Source: an uncultured Acidobacteriia bacterium (GTDB lineage: Bacteria > Acidobacteriota > Terriglobia > Bryobacterales > Bryobacteraceae). From it: a DNA stretch of 64,000 nt. This document shows positions 7,713-17,504 of the stretch, one piece after another. The stretch lies in NCBI GenBank assembly GCA_903909435.1, contig CAIVVT010000277.1:27934-91933 (forward strand), read 5' to 3'. Position 1 is the first letter of the stretch. Every line of letters starts with the position of its first letter. Below the pieces are notes generated by a model. The model had not been told where the DNA came from. It was given only the letters and a program-made list of their open reading frames with translations, and made no database searches. The position numbers and the translations under genes are program-made.

Positions 7713-9902
7713 TCACTTAGCCAGGACTTTGTATTTCAGGCTCTGTTCGGCCGATCCGTCACCCTGGATTGTGCTGATCCGGAGTTCGCAATCACCCGGC
7801 CGCGCCGGGCCGCGCATCAGCATCGCCACTGCGCCCGAAGCGTTGGGGGCCGGGAGCTTGACGCTCTGAATCGCGATCGGCTTGGCGTCCGTGAAGAACT
7901 CGACTTGGACTTTCGGAGCATCCGCAAGCGACTTGTCCGGGTAGACCACGAAGTATATTAGCGGTTGCGCGCTGGCGGCGAGGGTCGGGGTCAGGTCGGG
8001 AACGACGTGTTTGCCCTGGTAAATCAGCGGGTCGGTGCTGTCGGGCACGCCCTCCACGGGATCCAGCCCATGCACCAGCAGCACGCTGCTCAAGCCCACG
8101 CCTTTGGTCTCCGGGCTGACGAATGGAATCGTCGCAGTGCTCGCCTTGCGTCCTTCACGGTCGATCACGACCGCCTCCAGCGTATAGCGGCCCGGCGGCA
8201 AATCGACGCTGTGCTTGAAGGGAATGGAAGTAGCGCGCATCACCGGCAGATTTTGGTCGGGGACAAAATATGGCAGATCCTGGCTGAATTTGTCGACCAC
8301 CTGGCCGCTGGAATCCTTCACCAGGGCAACCAGTGCGATGCGCATGCGGTGCCGCAGTAACTGCGGCTCGGCGGTGGCAGCGAAGTTCGCTGCGGGCAAC
8401 TCAAAAGACAGGATGTTCCGCGATCCGGAGGCGCCAGGACCAAACTGCAGCACCGTGGAACTGAAGTCGAATGCGTGGGGCTTGGGCTGGGCATTCATCA
8501 CAGCGAGGCCGATGGTCTCGATGGGGGACAAGCCGCCCGCACCCTTCAGATCCGGCATGGCGAAATATCCGGCGCGGCTCTCCACCCGAAGATCGGACTT
8601 AGCCAATTTTACTTCGATCTTGCGGAAGCTCCCATCGTCCACCCTCGATTCGGGACGGTAGAGCGCTTCGTAGTGCGCATCCATCTCATCAATGAGTTTG
8701 GTAAATGGTTTTCTGAAATCGTTGCTATTGGCAATCAGGAAGCCGCCAGTGGCTTCGGCGATTTCGCGCAGTGTCGCCTGCGTACCGGAGGTGCGAACGG
8801 CTTCGATCTGATAGTCACCTTGGCGCGACTTTTCCGCCGCTTCTCCGGCAGTGCCCGATTGCGCCGACTGGCCTCTACTCACGGCTGACGCGTGGCCGAG
8901 CGCATTGCTTGATGCCAGCGAGGAAGAATTCTCGCTCAGTCCGTTCGCGTCCACTGCGTAAAAAGTGATCCCGGCGTCACCGGCCTTGTTGATGATGGAC
9001 TCAAGCCGTTCAGGGTCGCCAGTAGTCACGATGCCCGGGCTGATCAGCAGCACGGTCTTGCGCCCTGGCAGTGTGCCTAGTTGCTTCACCAGAGTCAGGA
9101 TCTGGTCTGTCTGGCGCATGCCCTCGACGCCGCCGAACTGCCGCCGCTCCATCACCGCGTCGCCGCGCTGTGCATTCGCGCCAGCACCAGTGGACACATC
9201 TGCATTTGCGATGGCGCTTTTCGTCACTTCCCCGCCGGTTATCACCAAATCGAAACTGGCGGTGTGCGCAGTCATATCCACCGAGCCCTGGACCAGCGCC
9301 AGTGTGGGATTCGCGCTGAGAACCGCATCTGAAAGCCCCGTGGAGTCGCCGCCCCGGTTGACGAACGCCGCCGCCGCGGCCGCCCGCAGCTTCTGCCGGT
9401 CGTTGGTGAACGGCTGCAGCGGCGTGAGGCTGTCGTCCAGACTGAGGACGCCCACATAGGTGTCAGGGAGCAGATCGTTCTTCAGGAAATCCTGCGCCGC
9501 TTCGATCGCCCACTGCCGTTTGGCAGGGTCGAGATTGTGGAACACGATGCAGACCAGATTGACCGCCCGCAGCGGCTTCGTGGGTGCCCCGCCCTGCGCT
9601 GCGACGGCCACCTGCGCCGCGGCTCGCTTGGACTCGCTTGCCCTCTGCGGATCCCTTCCGTTGACGAAGCGAAAGCTGAGAATCTCCCGGCGCGACCCGT
9701 CTTCCATGATCTCGACGTCACCGGGCTTCAGGTTCTTGACGAGTTTACCGTGCTTGTCGCGGACCACCAGATCCAGCAGCACCTCGCTGGCGGTCGCTCG
9801 AATGGTTGCTCCCGAATCGGCCGGAGGAGGAGTCTGCCCCGCCACGGCAGCGGAGAACAGGAGTGTCCAGCTGATCAAACTTAGATAAAGGACCCTCAGC
9901 AT
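7713..9902 (-). CDS. VWA domain-containing protein, acidobacterial type (V1)
   Basis: A 729-residue exported protein. The ATG at 9902 starts a signal peptide ending near VAGQT. The first domain holds the hallmark LDLVVRDKHGKLVKNL...EDG segment, a small beta-rich fold found before the VWA domain in acidobacterial proteins. The VWA core follows (LVCIVFHNLDP near residue 115, then GRKTVLLISPGI), but the DxSxS metal site (MIDAS) expected at the first strand is absent. The C-terminal half resembles beta-sandwich domains (PPGRYTLEAVVIDREG). It is a paralogue of the 25788-27965 protein. Its role in adhesion or envelope assembly is a guess. A TAGAAT box 6 bases before the ATG suggests a nearly leaderless transcript. 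Confidence 0.85.
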   Translation of the reverse strand: MLRVLYLSLISWTLLFSAAVAGQTPPPADSGATIRATASEVLLDLVVRDKHGKLVKNLKPGDVEIMEDGSRREILSFRFVNGRDPQRASESKRAAAQVAVAAQGGAPTKPLRAVNLVCIVFHNLDPAKRQWAIEAAQDFLKNDLLPDTYVGVLSLDDSLTPLQPFTNDRQKLRAAAAAAFVNRGGDSTGLSDAVLSANPTLALVQGSVDMTAHTASFDLVITGGEVTKSAIANADVSTGAGANAQRGDAVMERRQFGGVEGMRQTDQILTLVKQLGTLPGRKTVLLISPGIVTTGDPERLESIINKAGDAGITFYAVDANGLSENSSSLASSNALGHASAVSRGQSAQSGTAGEAAEKSRQGDYQIEAVRTSGTQATLREIAEATGGFLIANSNDFRKPFTKLIDEMDAHYEALYRPESRVDDGSFRKIEVKLAKSDLRVESRAGYFAMPDLKGAGGLSPIETIGLAVMNAQPKPHAFDFSSTVLQFGPGASGSRNILSFELPAANFAATAEPQLLRHRMRIALVALVKDSSGQVVDKFSQDLPYFVPDQNLPVMRATSIPFKHSVDLPPGRYTLEAVVIDREGRKASTATIPFVSPETKGVGLSSVLLVHGLDPVEGVPDSTDPLIYQGKHVVPDLTPTLAASAQPLIYFVVYPDKSLADAPKVQVEFFTDAKPIAIQSVKLPAPNASGAVAMLMRGPARPGDCELRISTIQGDGSAEQSLKYKVLAK

Positions 9903-10218
9903 AAGCCCATTCTATCTCCAGATCAGACCGGAAACTCCTGTTTTCCGGCCTCGGGTCAACTTGGGGACATGGATTCGACTCGGTATTCCCCGGGTCATTC
10001 GCCAATTGTCCATATCGCCGCCCGCCGTTGGCCGGTGCGTTGAAGCGAATAAGGCAGAGACCCTACAAACCGCTGAACTTAGTCGGCCTCGGCTTACAAG
10101 TCGTTGAATTACCGAGGGAGATTCTCAGCAGACCGCTGGGTCCCGGCGGTTGCTGGCGTTTCCGCCAGAGATTGTGAGTACCGCCCTCACTTGCCGAGTC
10201 GATTACAATTCCATTCAG
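9903..10218. other. Divergent intergenic region with a hairpin
   Basis: 316 bases between VWA gene V1 (minus) and TPR gene A1 (plus). It contains a perfect 7-bp inverted repeat CCGGAAA/TTTCCGG with a 7-base loop at 9928-9948, just upstream of the V1 start, and a TACAAT box at about 10204-10209 close to the A1 GTG. Both flanking genes probably start from this region. Confidence 0.45.
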
Positions 10219-11394
10219 GTGAAGTTCAATCCCCTCATCTTGTGCGCCAGCATCGCGGCCATTCTGCTGCTGGCTGCCGGCGTCGGGCGCGCGCAGGCCA
10301 CGGTCGAGGCCGATCTGTTGGGACAAGCCGCAACCGCATTCAAGGCGGGAGACATGCCCAGCTCGATCCGGCTGTACCGGGAGTTCCTGAAGGACCACCC
10401 CGACGCGGCGGAGATTCGCTCCAATTTGGGTGCCGCGCTTGTCCGCGATGGGCAGTTCGGCGCGGCCATCGTCGAATACCGGTCAGCACTGGAAACCATG
10501 CCGAGCAACACGCGCGTCCGGACCAATCTTGCGCTGGCCTACTACAAACTCGGGCGGCTCCCAGAAGCGATTGAGAACCTGAAATTGCTGCACGAGCAAC
10601 AGCCGATGGAACCCAAACCCGCGCTGCTTCTGGCCGACTGCCTGCTTCAGGTGGGCGAACCTCAAAAGGCGGCTGATCTGCTGGCCCCATTCGAACAGGA
10701 ATTCCCTGACAACCACTCAATTACTTACATGTTCGGGATGGCTTTGCTGCAGGCCAAGCACCCACAGCAAGCTCAACTGATCCTCGACCGGATTCTGCGC
10801 GAGGGCGAATCCGCGGAGTCGGCCTACCTGTTGGGCCAGAGCGAATTCATGGCGAACAATCTGGTCGCCGCGGCGGAACATCTCGCTAGGGCTGTCCGCC
10901 TAAATCCGAAGCTGCCGGGATTGCATTCGTTCTATGGACAGGTGCTGCGGAGCAACGGGCAGTTGGAAGAGGCCACGGCGCAATTCCGGCAGGAGCTGGA
11001 CCTGAACCCCTACGACTTTATCTCGAATATCGAAATCAGTGTCGTCGACAAGCAGGACGGAAAGCTCGACGAGGCGACGGTGTTGGTCGGACGGGCACTC
11101 CAGGTGAGACCCACGGACCCCGGGGCGCTCTTTCAGAGGGCCTCTGTCTATTTCGCGCAAGACCGCCTGGAAGAGTCGCGCCAGGAGTTCGTAAACCTGC
11201 TCGCCAAGTACCCTGAGTATCCCGAGGCGCACTCGGCCTTGGCCCGCCTTTATTACCGCCTGAACCGGACGGCCGAAGGCGACCAGGAGAAGGAGGCCGC
11301 GCGCCGCATCCGCGATGCAGCACAAAGGCAACTGGAGGAAGCGGAGCGCCGGCGGATTCAGCGGGTTGCGAAAGACACCGCGGGCAAGCAGTAG
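10219..11394 (+). CDS. TPR protein A1, exported
   Basis: A 391-residue protein. I chose the GTG at 10219 because it opens directly with a signal peptide (KFNPLILCASIAAILLLAAG, ending GRAQA); an earlier TTG at 10150 adds non-signal residues. The mature part is a row of about nine TPR repeats (e.g. AEIRSNLGAALVRDGQF, VRTNLALAYYKLGRL), ending in a charged Arg/Glu-rich helix. It is an end-to-end paralogue of TPR A2 (17505-18623). The CRTAC1 gene C1 begins 92 bases downstream on the same strand, so the two probably work together. TPRs mediate protein contact; the partner is unknown but the CRTAC1 proteins are the obvious candidates. Confidence 0.85.
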   Translation: MKFNPLILCASIAAILLLAAGVGRAQATVEADLLGQAATAFKAGDMPSSIRLYREFLKDHPDAAEIRSNLGAALVRDGQFGAAIVEYRSALETMPSNTRVRTNLALAYYKLGRLPEAIENLKLLHEQQPMEPKPALLLADCLLQVGEPQKAADLLAPFEQEFPDNHSITYMFGMALLQAKHPQQAQLILDRILREGESAESAYLLGQSEFMANNLVAAAEHLARAVRLNPKLPGLHSFYGQVLRSNGQLEEATAQFRQELDLNPYDFISNIEISVVDKQDGKLDEATVLVGRALQVRPTDPGALFQRASVYFAQDRLEESRQEFVNLLAKYPEYPEAHSALARLYYRLNRTAEGDQEKEAARRIRDAAQRQLEEAERRRIQRVAKDTAGKQ

Positions 11395-11486
11395 AGTAGT
11401 GCTCGTGAACTGATAACACCCCTGATAATCCCTGCCCAAACTGATCGAAGCCAGAACGCCCTGGTTTAGACTGGGACTTACCCTGA

Positions 11487-13151
11487 ATGCGTATCCGTTG
11501 CCTTTTTATTTGTGCGTCGATGCTAGCGCTAGCCGCCGTTCCCGCGGCCGACCCAATTACGTTTGAAGAAATCGCCGGGCAAGCTGGAGTCCGCTTTGTG
11601 AGCAACAACAGCGCCACTCCGCTCAAACAGCAGCCCGAAGGTATTATCGCGGGCGTCGCGGTACTGGACTATGACGGCGACGGGTACCTCGACTTGTACT
11701 TCGTGAATGGCGCGGGTATGCCGTCCCTGGCCAAGCAGGGCGACATCCATAAGAACCGGCTTTTCCACAACAATGGCAACCTGACGTTCACCGATGTGAC
11801 AGATAGAGCCGGAGTCGGCGGAACAGGCTATGGCATGGGTGTCGCGGTGGGCGACTACGATAACGACGGCCGGCCTGACCTGTACGTGGCGAACGTTAAT
11901 GGCAACATTCTTTATCACAACAACGGCGACGGCACTTTCACTGACGTAACCAAGAGATCCGGTACCAGCGGAGGCCTGTACAACGGCAAGAAGATGTGGT
12001 CTGTCGCAGCGGCCTGGGTCGATTACAACAACGACGGACTGCTCGATCTATTCATCTCGAACTACTGCCAGTGGGACCCTGCCAACGGGCCGGAGTGCAA
12101 GGCCAACGGCCAGGTGGTGTACTGCAACCCGAGACACTACAAACCGCTTCCGCACACGCTTTATCGCAACAACGGGAACGGGACGTTCACCGACGTCTCG
12201 GAGCAGACCGGCTTATCGAAGTTCCCCGGACGAGGGATGGGCGTTTCGATCGGCGACTACGACGGCGACGGATTCACCGACATCTTCGTCGCCAACGACG
12301 ACGCGCCGTTCCAACTGTTCCACAATATCGGCGGTAAACGGTTCGAGGAAGTCGCGGCGGCGGCCGGCGTGGCGTTTCCCGAGAACGGCAATGTGATCTC
12401 CGGGATGGGCTGCGATTTCCGTGACGTCTTCAACAAGGGCACCCCTTCGCTGTGGGTGACCGCCATCGAAAAAGAGAGCTTCCCGCTGTTCTTGAATTCT
12501 GGGAAGGGCGACTTCATCGACAAGACGTCAGCCAGCGGATTGGCGATGCAGACTTACGAAATGTCCGGCTGGTCCAACGCGATTGTGGACCTGGATAACG
12601 ACGGGTGGAAGGATCTGGCGGTTGCACGCTCGAACGTGCAGGAGAACATCGGCATGTTATCGCCGCGCCAGTACGAGGAGCCGAACGCCATCTTCCGCAA
12701 TCTCGGAAACGGGAAGTTCCAAAACGCAGGCGCGACCGCCGGACCCGATTTCCAGAAGCCGGCTGGACACCGTGGGATGGCCGTCGGTGACCTGGACAAC
12801 GACGGGCGGATGGACCTGGTCATTAACGTCTTGAACGGGCCGGCGAAGGTTTTCCACAACACAACGCAGAACTCGAATCACTGGATCCTGCTCAAGCTGG
12901 CTGGCATCAAGAGCAATCGCATGGGCGTCGGGGCGAAGATCCGGGTGACTACTCCGGACGGCTTGACGCAATGGAACCACGTCACTACCAGCACGGGATT
13001 CGCATCCTCGAGTGACTCGCGGGTTCATTTCGGATTGGGCGCAGTGGGCTCGATCAAGGAGATCGAGGTCGCCTGGCCGAGCGGCGTCAAGCAAGTCTTA
13101 CGCCACGTGAAGGCCGATCGTGTACTGACGATTTCCGAGCCGGTTCGCTAA
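11487..13151 (+). CDS. CRTAC1 family protein C1 (FG-GAP/VCBS repeats with ASPIC/UnbV domain)
   Basis: A 554-residue exported protein. Residues 1-21 are a signal peptide. The body is an integrin-like propeller with Ca-binding loops of the D-x-D-x-D-G type: DYDGDGYLD, DYDNDGRPD, DYNNDGLLD, DYDGDGFTD, DLDNDGWKD and DLDNDGRMD. One blade is degenerate (DFRDVFNKGTPSL, where C2 has DVDNDGRPD). The last about 95 residues form an ASPIC/UnbV domain (NRMGVGAKIRV, GFASSSDSRVHFGLG, WPSG). A cysteine loop (NYCQWD...C...YCNP) interrupts the propeller. The fold suggests extracellular ligand binding. A TAGACT box lies 14 bases before the ATG. It is paired with TPR A1 and paralogous to C2 and C3. Confidence 0.9.
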   Translation: MRIRCLFICASMLALAAVPAADPITFEEIAGQAGVRFVSNNSATPLKQQPEGIIAGVAVLDYDGDGYLDLYFVNGAGMPSLAKQGDIHKNRLFHNNGNLTFTDVTDRAGVGGTGYGMGVAVGDYDNDGRPDLYVANVNGNILYHNNGDGTFTDVTKRSGTSGGLYNGKKMWSVAAAWVDYNNDGLLDLFISNYCQWDPANGPECKANGQVVYCNPRHYKPLPHTLYRNNGNGTFTDVSEQTGLSKFPGRGMGVSIGDYDGDGFTDIFVANDDAPFQLFHNIGGKRFEEVAAAAGVAFPENGNVISGMGCDFRDVFNKGTPSLWVTAIEKESFPLFLNSGKGDFIDKTSASGLAMQTYEMSGWSNAIVDLDNDGWKDLAVARSNVQENIGMLSPRQYEEPNAIFRNLGNGKFQNAGATAGPDFQKPAGHRGMAVGDLDNDGRMDLVINVLNGPAKVFHNTTQNSNHWILLKLAGIKSNRMGVGAKIRVTTPDGLTQWNHVTTSTGFASSSDSRVHFGLGAVGSIKEIEVAWPSGVKQVLRHVKADRVLTISEPVR

Positions 13152-13185
13152 CGCTACGAGCAGCGGCTCGAGACTCCGGCCGCAG

Positions 13186-14364
13186 TCAATGCCGGCCGGG
13201 AGCCACCGAAAACGGGCGCAAGGCGGGGACGGCCAGAGGATCCTGCTGCACCTTCAACTTCTCGAACGCGTCACTTTCCCGTTGCGCATCCTCTTTGCGG
13301 CCCGCACGGCGATAGGCCTGCGCCAGATAGAAATGCAACTGCGCGTTGGCCGGCATCTGCCGCGTCGCCGTTTCGAACTCCTTCACCGCCACGTCCAGCC
13401 GGTCGGCAGTGAGATTGGCACGGCCCAGTTCTGCGTGACAGATCCAGCGGTAGTTGGCAGGAACGAGTTTCATCGCCGCTGTTAGAGACTGCAGCGCCGC
13501 ATCCGGCTCACCCTGCTTGATCTTGACCGAGGCCCTCCCCAGCAGAGCCAGCCAGTGGGATGAATTGACGCTCAGTTCCTTCTCCATCTCGGCCAGAGCC
13601 GCCGCAAGGTCTGTTTCCATGAAATAGAGTCCGTAAGCGTAGTGCACGCCCGGCTCGTTGGGGTAGGTTTCGAGCAGATCCTTGTATGCCGCTGCCGCTT
13701 CGACGGGGTGCTCGCACGCCGAAGCCCACGCGGCTTTCCCAGTCATGGCGACGACCGGCCGTCGAGGTAGCGGCAAATCCGCGATCGACACCGGGATACC
13801 CAGCGCAGTCAGACCCATGGTCTGCTCGACTACGGGGTTACTCACATTGACTTTCGAGAGGGGATAAAGCTGCCCTTGGGCCTCTTCGAAGGCGGACGCT
13901 TGGATATACAGACGCGCGGCCTTGACTCTCACGGTTATTTCAAACTGCTGGTTCGCGCCCAGCCCCAAATCTTCGCCTTTTCGGATGTCGGTCAGTGCCT
14001 GATCGTAGTCTTCAAGCTCAGCTTCGCAGAGGCCGAGGAACGCCCACGCCGTCCCAACGCCCGGCGCCAGTTTGATGCCTCTGCGGAAGGCGTCGCTCGC
14101 CTCTGCATAACGATTATCTTGATAGAGGCTAGCACCCAGGTACAGCCAGCCTTCCGCCCAGGCTGGACGAAGAGCTAGCGCCTGTTTGTACAAGCTCGCG
14201 GCCTCGGCAGGTTGTGAATCCAGCAGCGACTCGGCGCGGCGTGCCAGGTCATCGAACTTGTCCAGGGAGCTGACTTGTGAACGAGCCGTTGGAACGGCCA
14301 CACAGAGCAGACTGAGGCAGAGCGCTGCGCGAGCGGGAGAAGCAATCGTGGAGAGAAGCGACAT
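13186..14364 (-). CDS. TPR protein B1, exported
   Basis: A 392-residue protein read toward C1 (convergent, 34-base gap). The ATG at 14364 gives a proper signal peptide (SLLSTIASPARAALCLSLLC ... ARSQ); the TTG at 14391 would place nine extra residues before it. The mature part consists of TPR repeats (e.g. AEGWLYLGASLYQDNRY, TAWAFLGLCEAELEDY, AQLHFYLAQAYRRAGR). It is a full-length paralogue of TPR B2 (14541-15710), from which it is divergently transcribed across 176 bases. The head-to-head arrangement suggests an inverted duplication. Binding partner unknown. Confidence 0.85.
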   Translation of the reverse strand: MSLLSTIASPARAALCLSLLCVAVPTARSQVSSLDKFDDLARRAESLLDSQPAEAASLYKQALALRPAWAEGWLYLGASLYQDNRYAEASDAFRRGIKLAPGVGTAWAFLGLCEAELEDYDQALTDIRKGEDLGLGANQQFEITVRVKAARLYIQASAFEEAQGQLYPLSKVNVSNPVVEQTMGLTALGIPVSIADLPLPRRPVVAMTGKAAWASACEHPVEAAAAYKDLLETYPNEPGVHYAYGLYFMETDLAAALAEMEKELSVNSSHWLALLGRASVKIKQGEPDAALQSLTAAMKLVPANYRWICHAELGRANLTADRLDVAVKEFETATRQMPANAQLHFYLAQAYRRAGRKEDAQRESDAFEKLKVQQDPLAVPALRPFSVAPGRH

Positions 14365-14540
14365 CGAATTTCTGGGGCGGAAAGCGCACAACCAAGGCGG
14401 TTTCGGAGCGGTCTCGCGAAACTCCTAATTTACCTTAACGCAACACGGTCATTCCCAACGCGAGGGCATGGTCTAACTGCGGCATTGGGCTAAGGTAAGG
14501 GGAGGCACTTCGTCGGCGTCACGAGTGCATTCTGAATGCG

Positions 14541-15710
14541 ATGTTCACTTCAGCCAAGCCAGTACGGGTCGCAGGAATCTTAGTTGCGCTGAGCGTCTTG
14601 AGCGCCATCCTTAACGCGGCTGCCCCGCGACCCCTCTCACAAGTACCGCCCGGCGCGGATTTCGAGACCCTGGCACGGCAAGCCCGCGAGGCTGTGGACG
14701 CCGCGCGACTGCCGGAAGCCATCGACGCCTACACTCGGGCGCTCGCGATCCGCCCACTCTGGGTCGAAGGGGCCTTCAACCTCGGCGGCGCACTATATGA
14801 ACTTAAACGCTACCCCGAGGCGGTCAAGGCGCTTGAACGCGCCACAGCCTTAGCGCCGAAAGTGGGACTCGGATGGGCTTTGCTCGGCCTGAGCGAAGCC
14901 GAGGCCAGCCAGCCGCAGCCAGCACTCCGGCACTTGGTTAAGGCCGAGGAAATCGGATTTGACTCGAATCTGGAGTTCGAGACGTCAGTCCGTCTGCAGG
15001 CCGCGCGATTGCTGCTGCGCGCCTCAGACTACGACCAGGCATACCTGCAGTTGACTCCGCTGGCCAAACGTGTCGAGAACGCCTCATTGCTGTTGGAGAC
15101 CTTGGGCCTGTGCGTGCTTGCCACCAATCCTCGCCCGGAGAATCTCCAGGACCGCCGAAAGGAAATCGCAAAACTGGCCGGAACGGCCGCTTGGGCCGGG
15201 TTAAACAATCACCCCGCGGAAAGTGCCGCCTCTTACAACCGGCTATTCGAGCGTTATGGCGATGACCCAGGCGTCCATTACGCCCACGGCAGTTTCCTGA
15301 TCAACACGGACGTAGCCGCCGCAGCCGCCGAGTTTCAAAAGGAAGTTGCCGCCAACCCTGCACATTGGCCGTCTCTGCTTCTGCTCGCTTCTCTCCAAAG
15401 CAAACAGGGTCAGGCGGCGCAAGCGATCCGGACGCTGGAGCGCGCAATGAAAGTGGCGCCTGTCAGAGTGCTGGGGGTCTGTCACCTGGAACTCGGGCGA
15501 GCCCAGCTCAAGAGCGGCAATGGTGCAGCCGCACTCAAGGAACTGTTGATCGCCGAACGTTCGCTTCCCGAAAGCGCGGACGTACATTTTCAGCTCTCGC
15601 AGGCTTATCGCCGCGCCGGGCAGCGGCTCGAAGCAAACAGGGAACTAGCCGAGTTTGAGCGCTTAAAGGCGCGGCAGGGCCCCCTCTTCGTCCCGCCTGA
15701 AAAGCCCTGA
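14541..15710 (+). CDS. TPR protein B2, exported
   Basis: A 389-residue protein with an N-terminal signal (VRVAGILVALSVLSAILNAA) and TPR repeats along its length (e.g. VEGAFNLGGALYELKRY, GWALLGLSEAEASQP, ADVHFQLSQAYRRAGQ). It matches TPR B1 from end to end, including the LARxA start of the mature region and the AQAYRRAGR/SQAYRRAGQ C-terminal repeat. CRTAC1 gene C2 follows after 53 bases on the same strand, so B2-C2 form a unit like A1-C1. The start is the first ATG of the frame and directly precedes the signal peptide. Confidence 0.85.
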   Translation: MFTSAKPVRVAGILVALSVLSAILNAAAPRPLSQVPPGADFETLARQAREAVDAARLPEAIDAYTRALAIRPLWVEGAFNLGGALYELKRYPEAVKALERATALAPKVGLGWALLGLSEAEASQPQPALRHLVKAEEIGFDSNLEFETSVRLQAARLLLRASDYDQAYLQLTPLAKRVENASLLLETLGLCVLATNPRPENLQDRRKEIAKLAGTAAWAGLNNHPAESAASYNRLFERYGDDPGVHYAHGSFLINTDVAAAAAEFQKEVAANPAHWPSLLLLASLQSKQGQAAQAIRTLERAMKVAPVRVLGVCHLELGRAQLKSGNGAAALKELLIAERSLPESADVHFQLSQAYRRAGQRLEANRELAEFERLKARQGPLFVPPEKP

Positions 15711-15763
15711 CCCGGGCTCCGAATCGACCGGATTGTGGAACGGCTAGACTGGAGAATTCGACA

Positions 15764-17461
15764 ATGCGAATCGCTCTGGTGTGCGCCTTTCTGACGCTGG
15801 TTGCACTGATCGCAGCTCCCCTGGGCAGCCCGATCCGGTTTGAGGAAATCGCCGCGCGGGCCGGCCTCCAGTTCGTCTCCAACGGATCCCCGACCGATTA
15901 CAAGAACCAGCCCGAGACGATGGTTGCGGGGGTCGCGTTGCTGGACTACGACAACGACGGATACCTCGACGTCTACTTCGTGAACGGAGCGCACATCCCC
16001 TCCTTGCGAAAGGACGATCCACGCTACTGGAACCGCCTCTATCACAACAATCGTGACGGTAGCTTCTCCGACGTCACGGAGAAGGCCGGGGTTGCCGGCG
16101 AGGGCTTCGGCATGGGCGCCGCCATCGGCGACTTCGACAACGACGGTTGGCCCGACATCTACGCTGTCAATGTGACGAAGAATCAACTCTTCCGCAACAA
16201 CCATGACGGCACATTCACCGATGTGACCGAACGCGCCCACGTCGGCGGAGGCGTGCTCGACGGGAAGAAAATGTGGTCGATCTCCGCAGCCTGGTTCGAC
16301 TTCGACAACGACGGCCTGCTCGATCTATACGTGTCCAACTACTGCAAGTGGGACGTGAACAAAGACCCGGTCTGCGGGCCGGACGCGAAAACGCGCGCCT
16401 ACTGCCACCCCAAGTACTACGCGCCGCTGCCGGGAACGCTGTATCACAACAACGGAGACGGAACTTTCACCGATGTCTCGGTGGAAACCGGCATCGCGAA
16501 GCGCTTTGGCAAGGGGATGGGCGTCGCAGTCGCCGACTACGATGGCGACGGTTTTACGGACATCTTCGTGGCCAACGACAACTACCCCAACTTCCTGTTC
16601 CACAACATCGGCGGGAAGCGGTTTGAAGAAGTGGCGCTGGCGCGCGGCATCGCCTACCCGGACAGCTCCAACGCCATCTCCGGCATGGGCGCCGATTTCC
16701 GGGACGTGGACAACGACGGCCGCCCGGACGTGTGGCACACCGCCATCGAGCGGGAGACTTTCCCGCTATTCCGCAACGTCGACGGCGGCGAGTTCTTCGA
16801 CGTCACCAGTACCGCCGGTCTAGCCGGGACGGTCGCCATGTCGGGCTGGTCGAACGGGATCTTCGACTTCGACAACGACGGCTGGAAGGACCTGTTCGTC
16901 ACCCGCAGTAACGTCATGGACAACATCGCCCAATGGAGTCTGCGCCAGTACGAAGAACCGAACGCGGTCTTCCGCAATCTCGGCCGCGGGCGGTTTGAGG
17001 ACGCCAGCACAACTGCGGGGCCGGACTTCCAGCTCGCGGCCGCGCATCGCGGTGCGGCCTTCGGAGACCTCGACAACGAAGGGCGCGTGGACGTTGTCGT
17101 GTCGGTGCTCAACGGCAAGGCAAAGTACTTCCACAACGTCTCGCAGGCCGCCAATCACTGGATTCTGCTGAATCTGGTCGGCACCAGGAGTAACCGCATG
17201 GGGCTAGGGGCGAAGGTGCGTGTCACCGCCGGGGACGGCATGGTGCAGTACAACCAGGCCACCACCGCAGTCGGCTTTGCGTCTTCCAGCGACTCGCGAG
17301 TTCACTTCGGGCTGGGGGAGTCGAAGCTCGTACGCGAGATCGAGATTACCTGGCCAAGCCGGATTCGTCAGACCCTGCGCAACGTCGCTGCCGATCGCGT
17401 CCTCACAATCGAGGAGCGGCCCGATACCCCCTCCTCGCACCTCGTACCGTCTAGGAAATAG
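15764..17461 (+). CDS. CRTAC1 family protein C2 (FG-GAP/VCBS repeats with ASPIC/UnbV domain)
   Basis: A 565-residue exported protein close to C1 across its whole length. It has a signal peptide (1-20), propeller blades with intact Ca loops (DYDNDGYLD, DFDNDGWPD, DFDNDGLLD, DYDGDGFTD, DVDNDGRPD, DFDNDGWKD, DLDNEGRVD) and a C-terminal ASPIC/UnbV domain (NRMGLGAKVRV, FASSSDSRVHFGLG, WPSRIRQTL). The internal cysteine loop is NYCKWD...C...YCHP. A TAGACT box ends 13 bases before the ATG, as at C1. TPR B2 lies upstream and TPR A2 begins 43 bases downstream, all on one strand, which suggests a B2-C2-A2 operon. Probably a surface or periplasmic binding propeller. Confidence 0.9.
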   Translation: MRIALVCAFLTLVALIAAPLGSPIRFEEIAARAGLQFVSNGSPTDYKNQPETMVAGVALLDYDNDGYLDVYFVNGAHIPSLRKDDPRYWNRLYHNNRDGSFSDVTEKAGVAGEGFGMGAAIGDFDNDGWPDIYAVNVTKNQLFRNNHDGTFTDVTERAHVGGGVLDGKKMWSISAAWFDFDNDGLLDLYVSNYCKWDVNKDPVCGPDAKTRAYCHPKYYAPLPGTLYHNNGDGTFTDVSVETGIAKRFGKGMGVAVADYDGDGFTDIFVANDNYPNFLFHNIGGKRFEEVALARGIAYPDSSNAISGMGADFRDVDNDGRPDVWHTAIERETFPLFRNVDGGEFFDVTSTAGLAGTVAMSGWSNGIFDFDNDGWKDLFVTRSNVMDNIAQWSLRQYEEPNAVFRNLGRGRFEDASTTAGPDFQLAAAHRGAAFGDLDNEGRVDVVVSVLNGKAKYFHNVSQAANHWILLNLVGTRSNRMGLGAKVRVTAGDGMVQYNQATTAVGFASSSDSRVHFGLGESKLVREIEITWPSRIRQTLRNVAADRVLTIEERPDTPSSHLVPSRK

Positions 17462-17504
17462 CGCACGCCGGCGCGTTCAGCACGGCGCGGCTATCCTGAA
17501 AGAG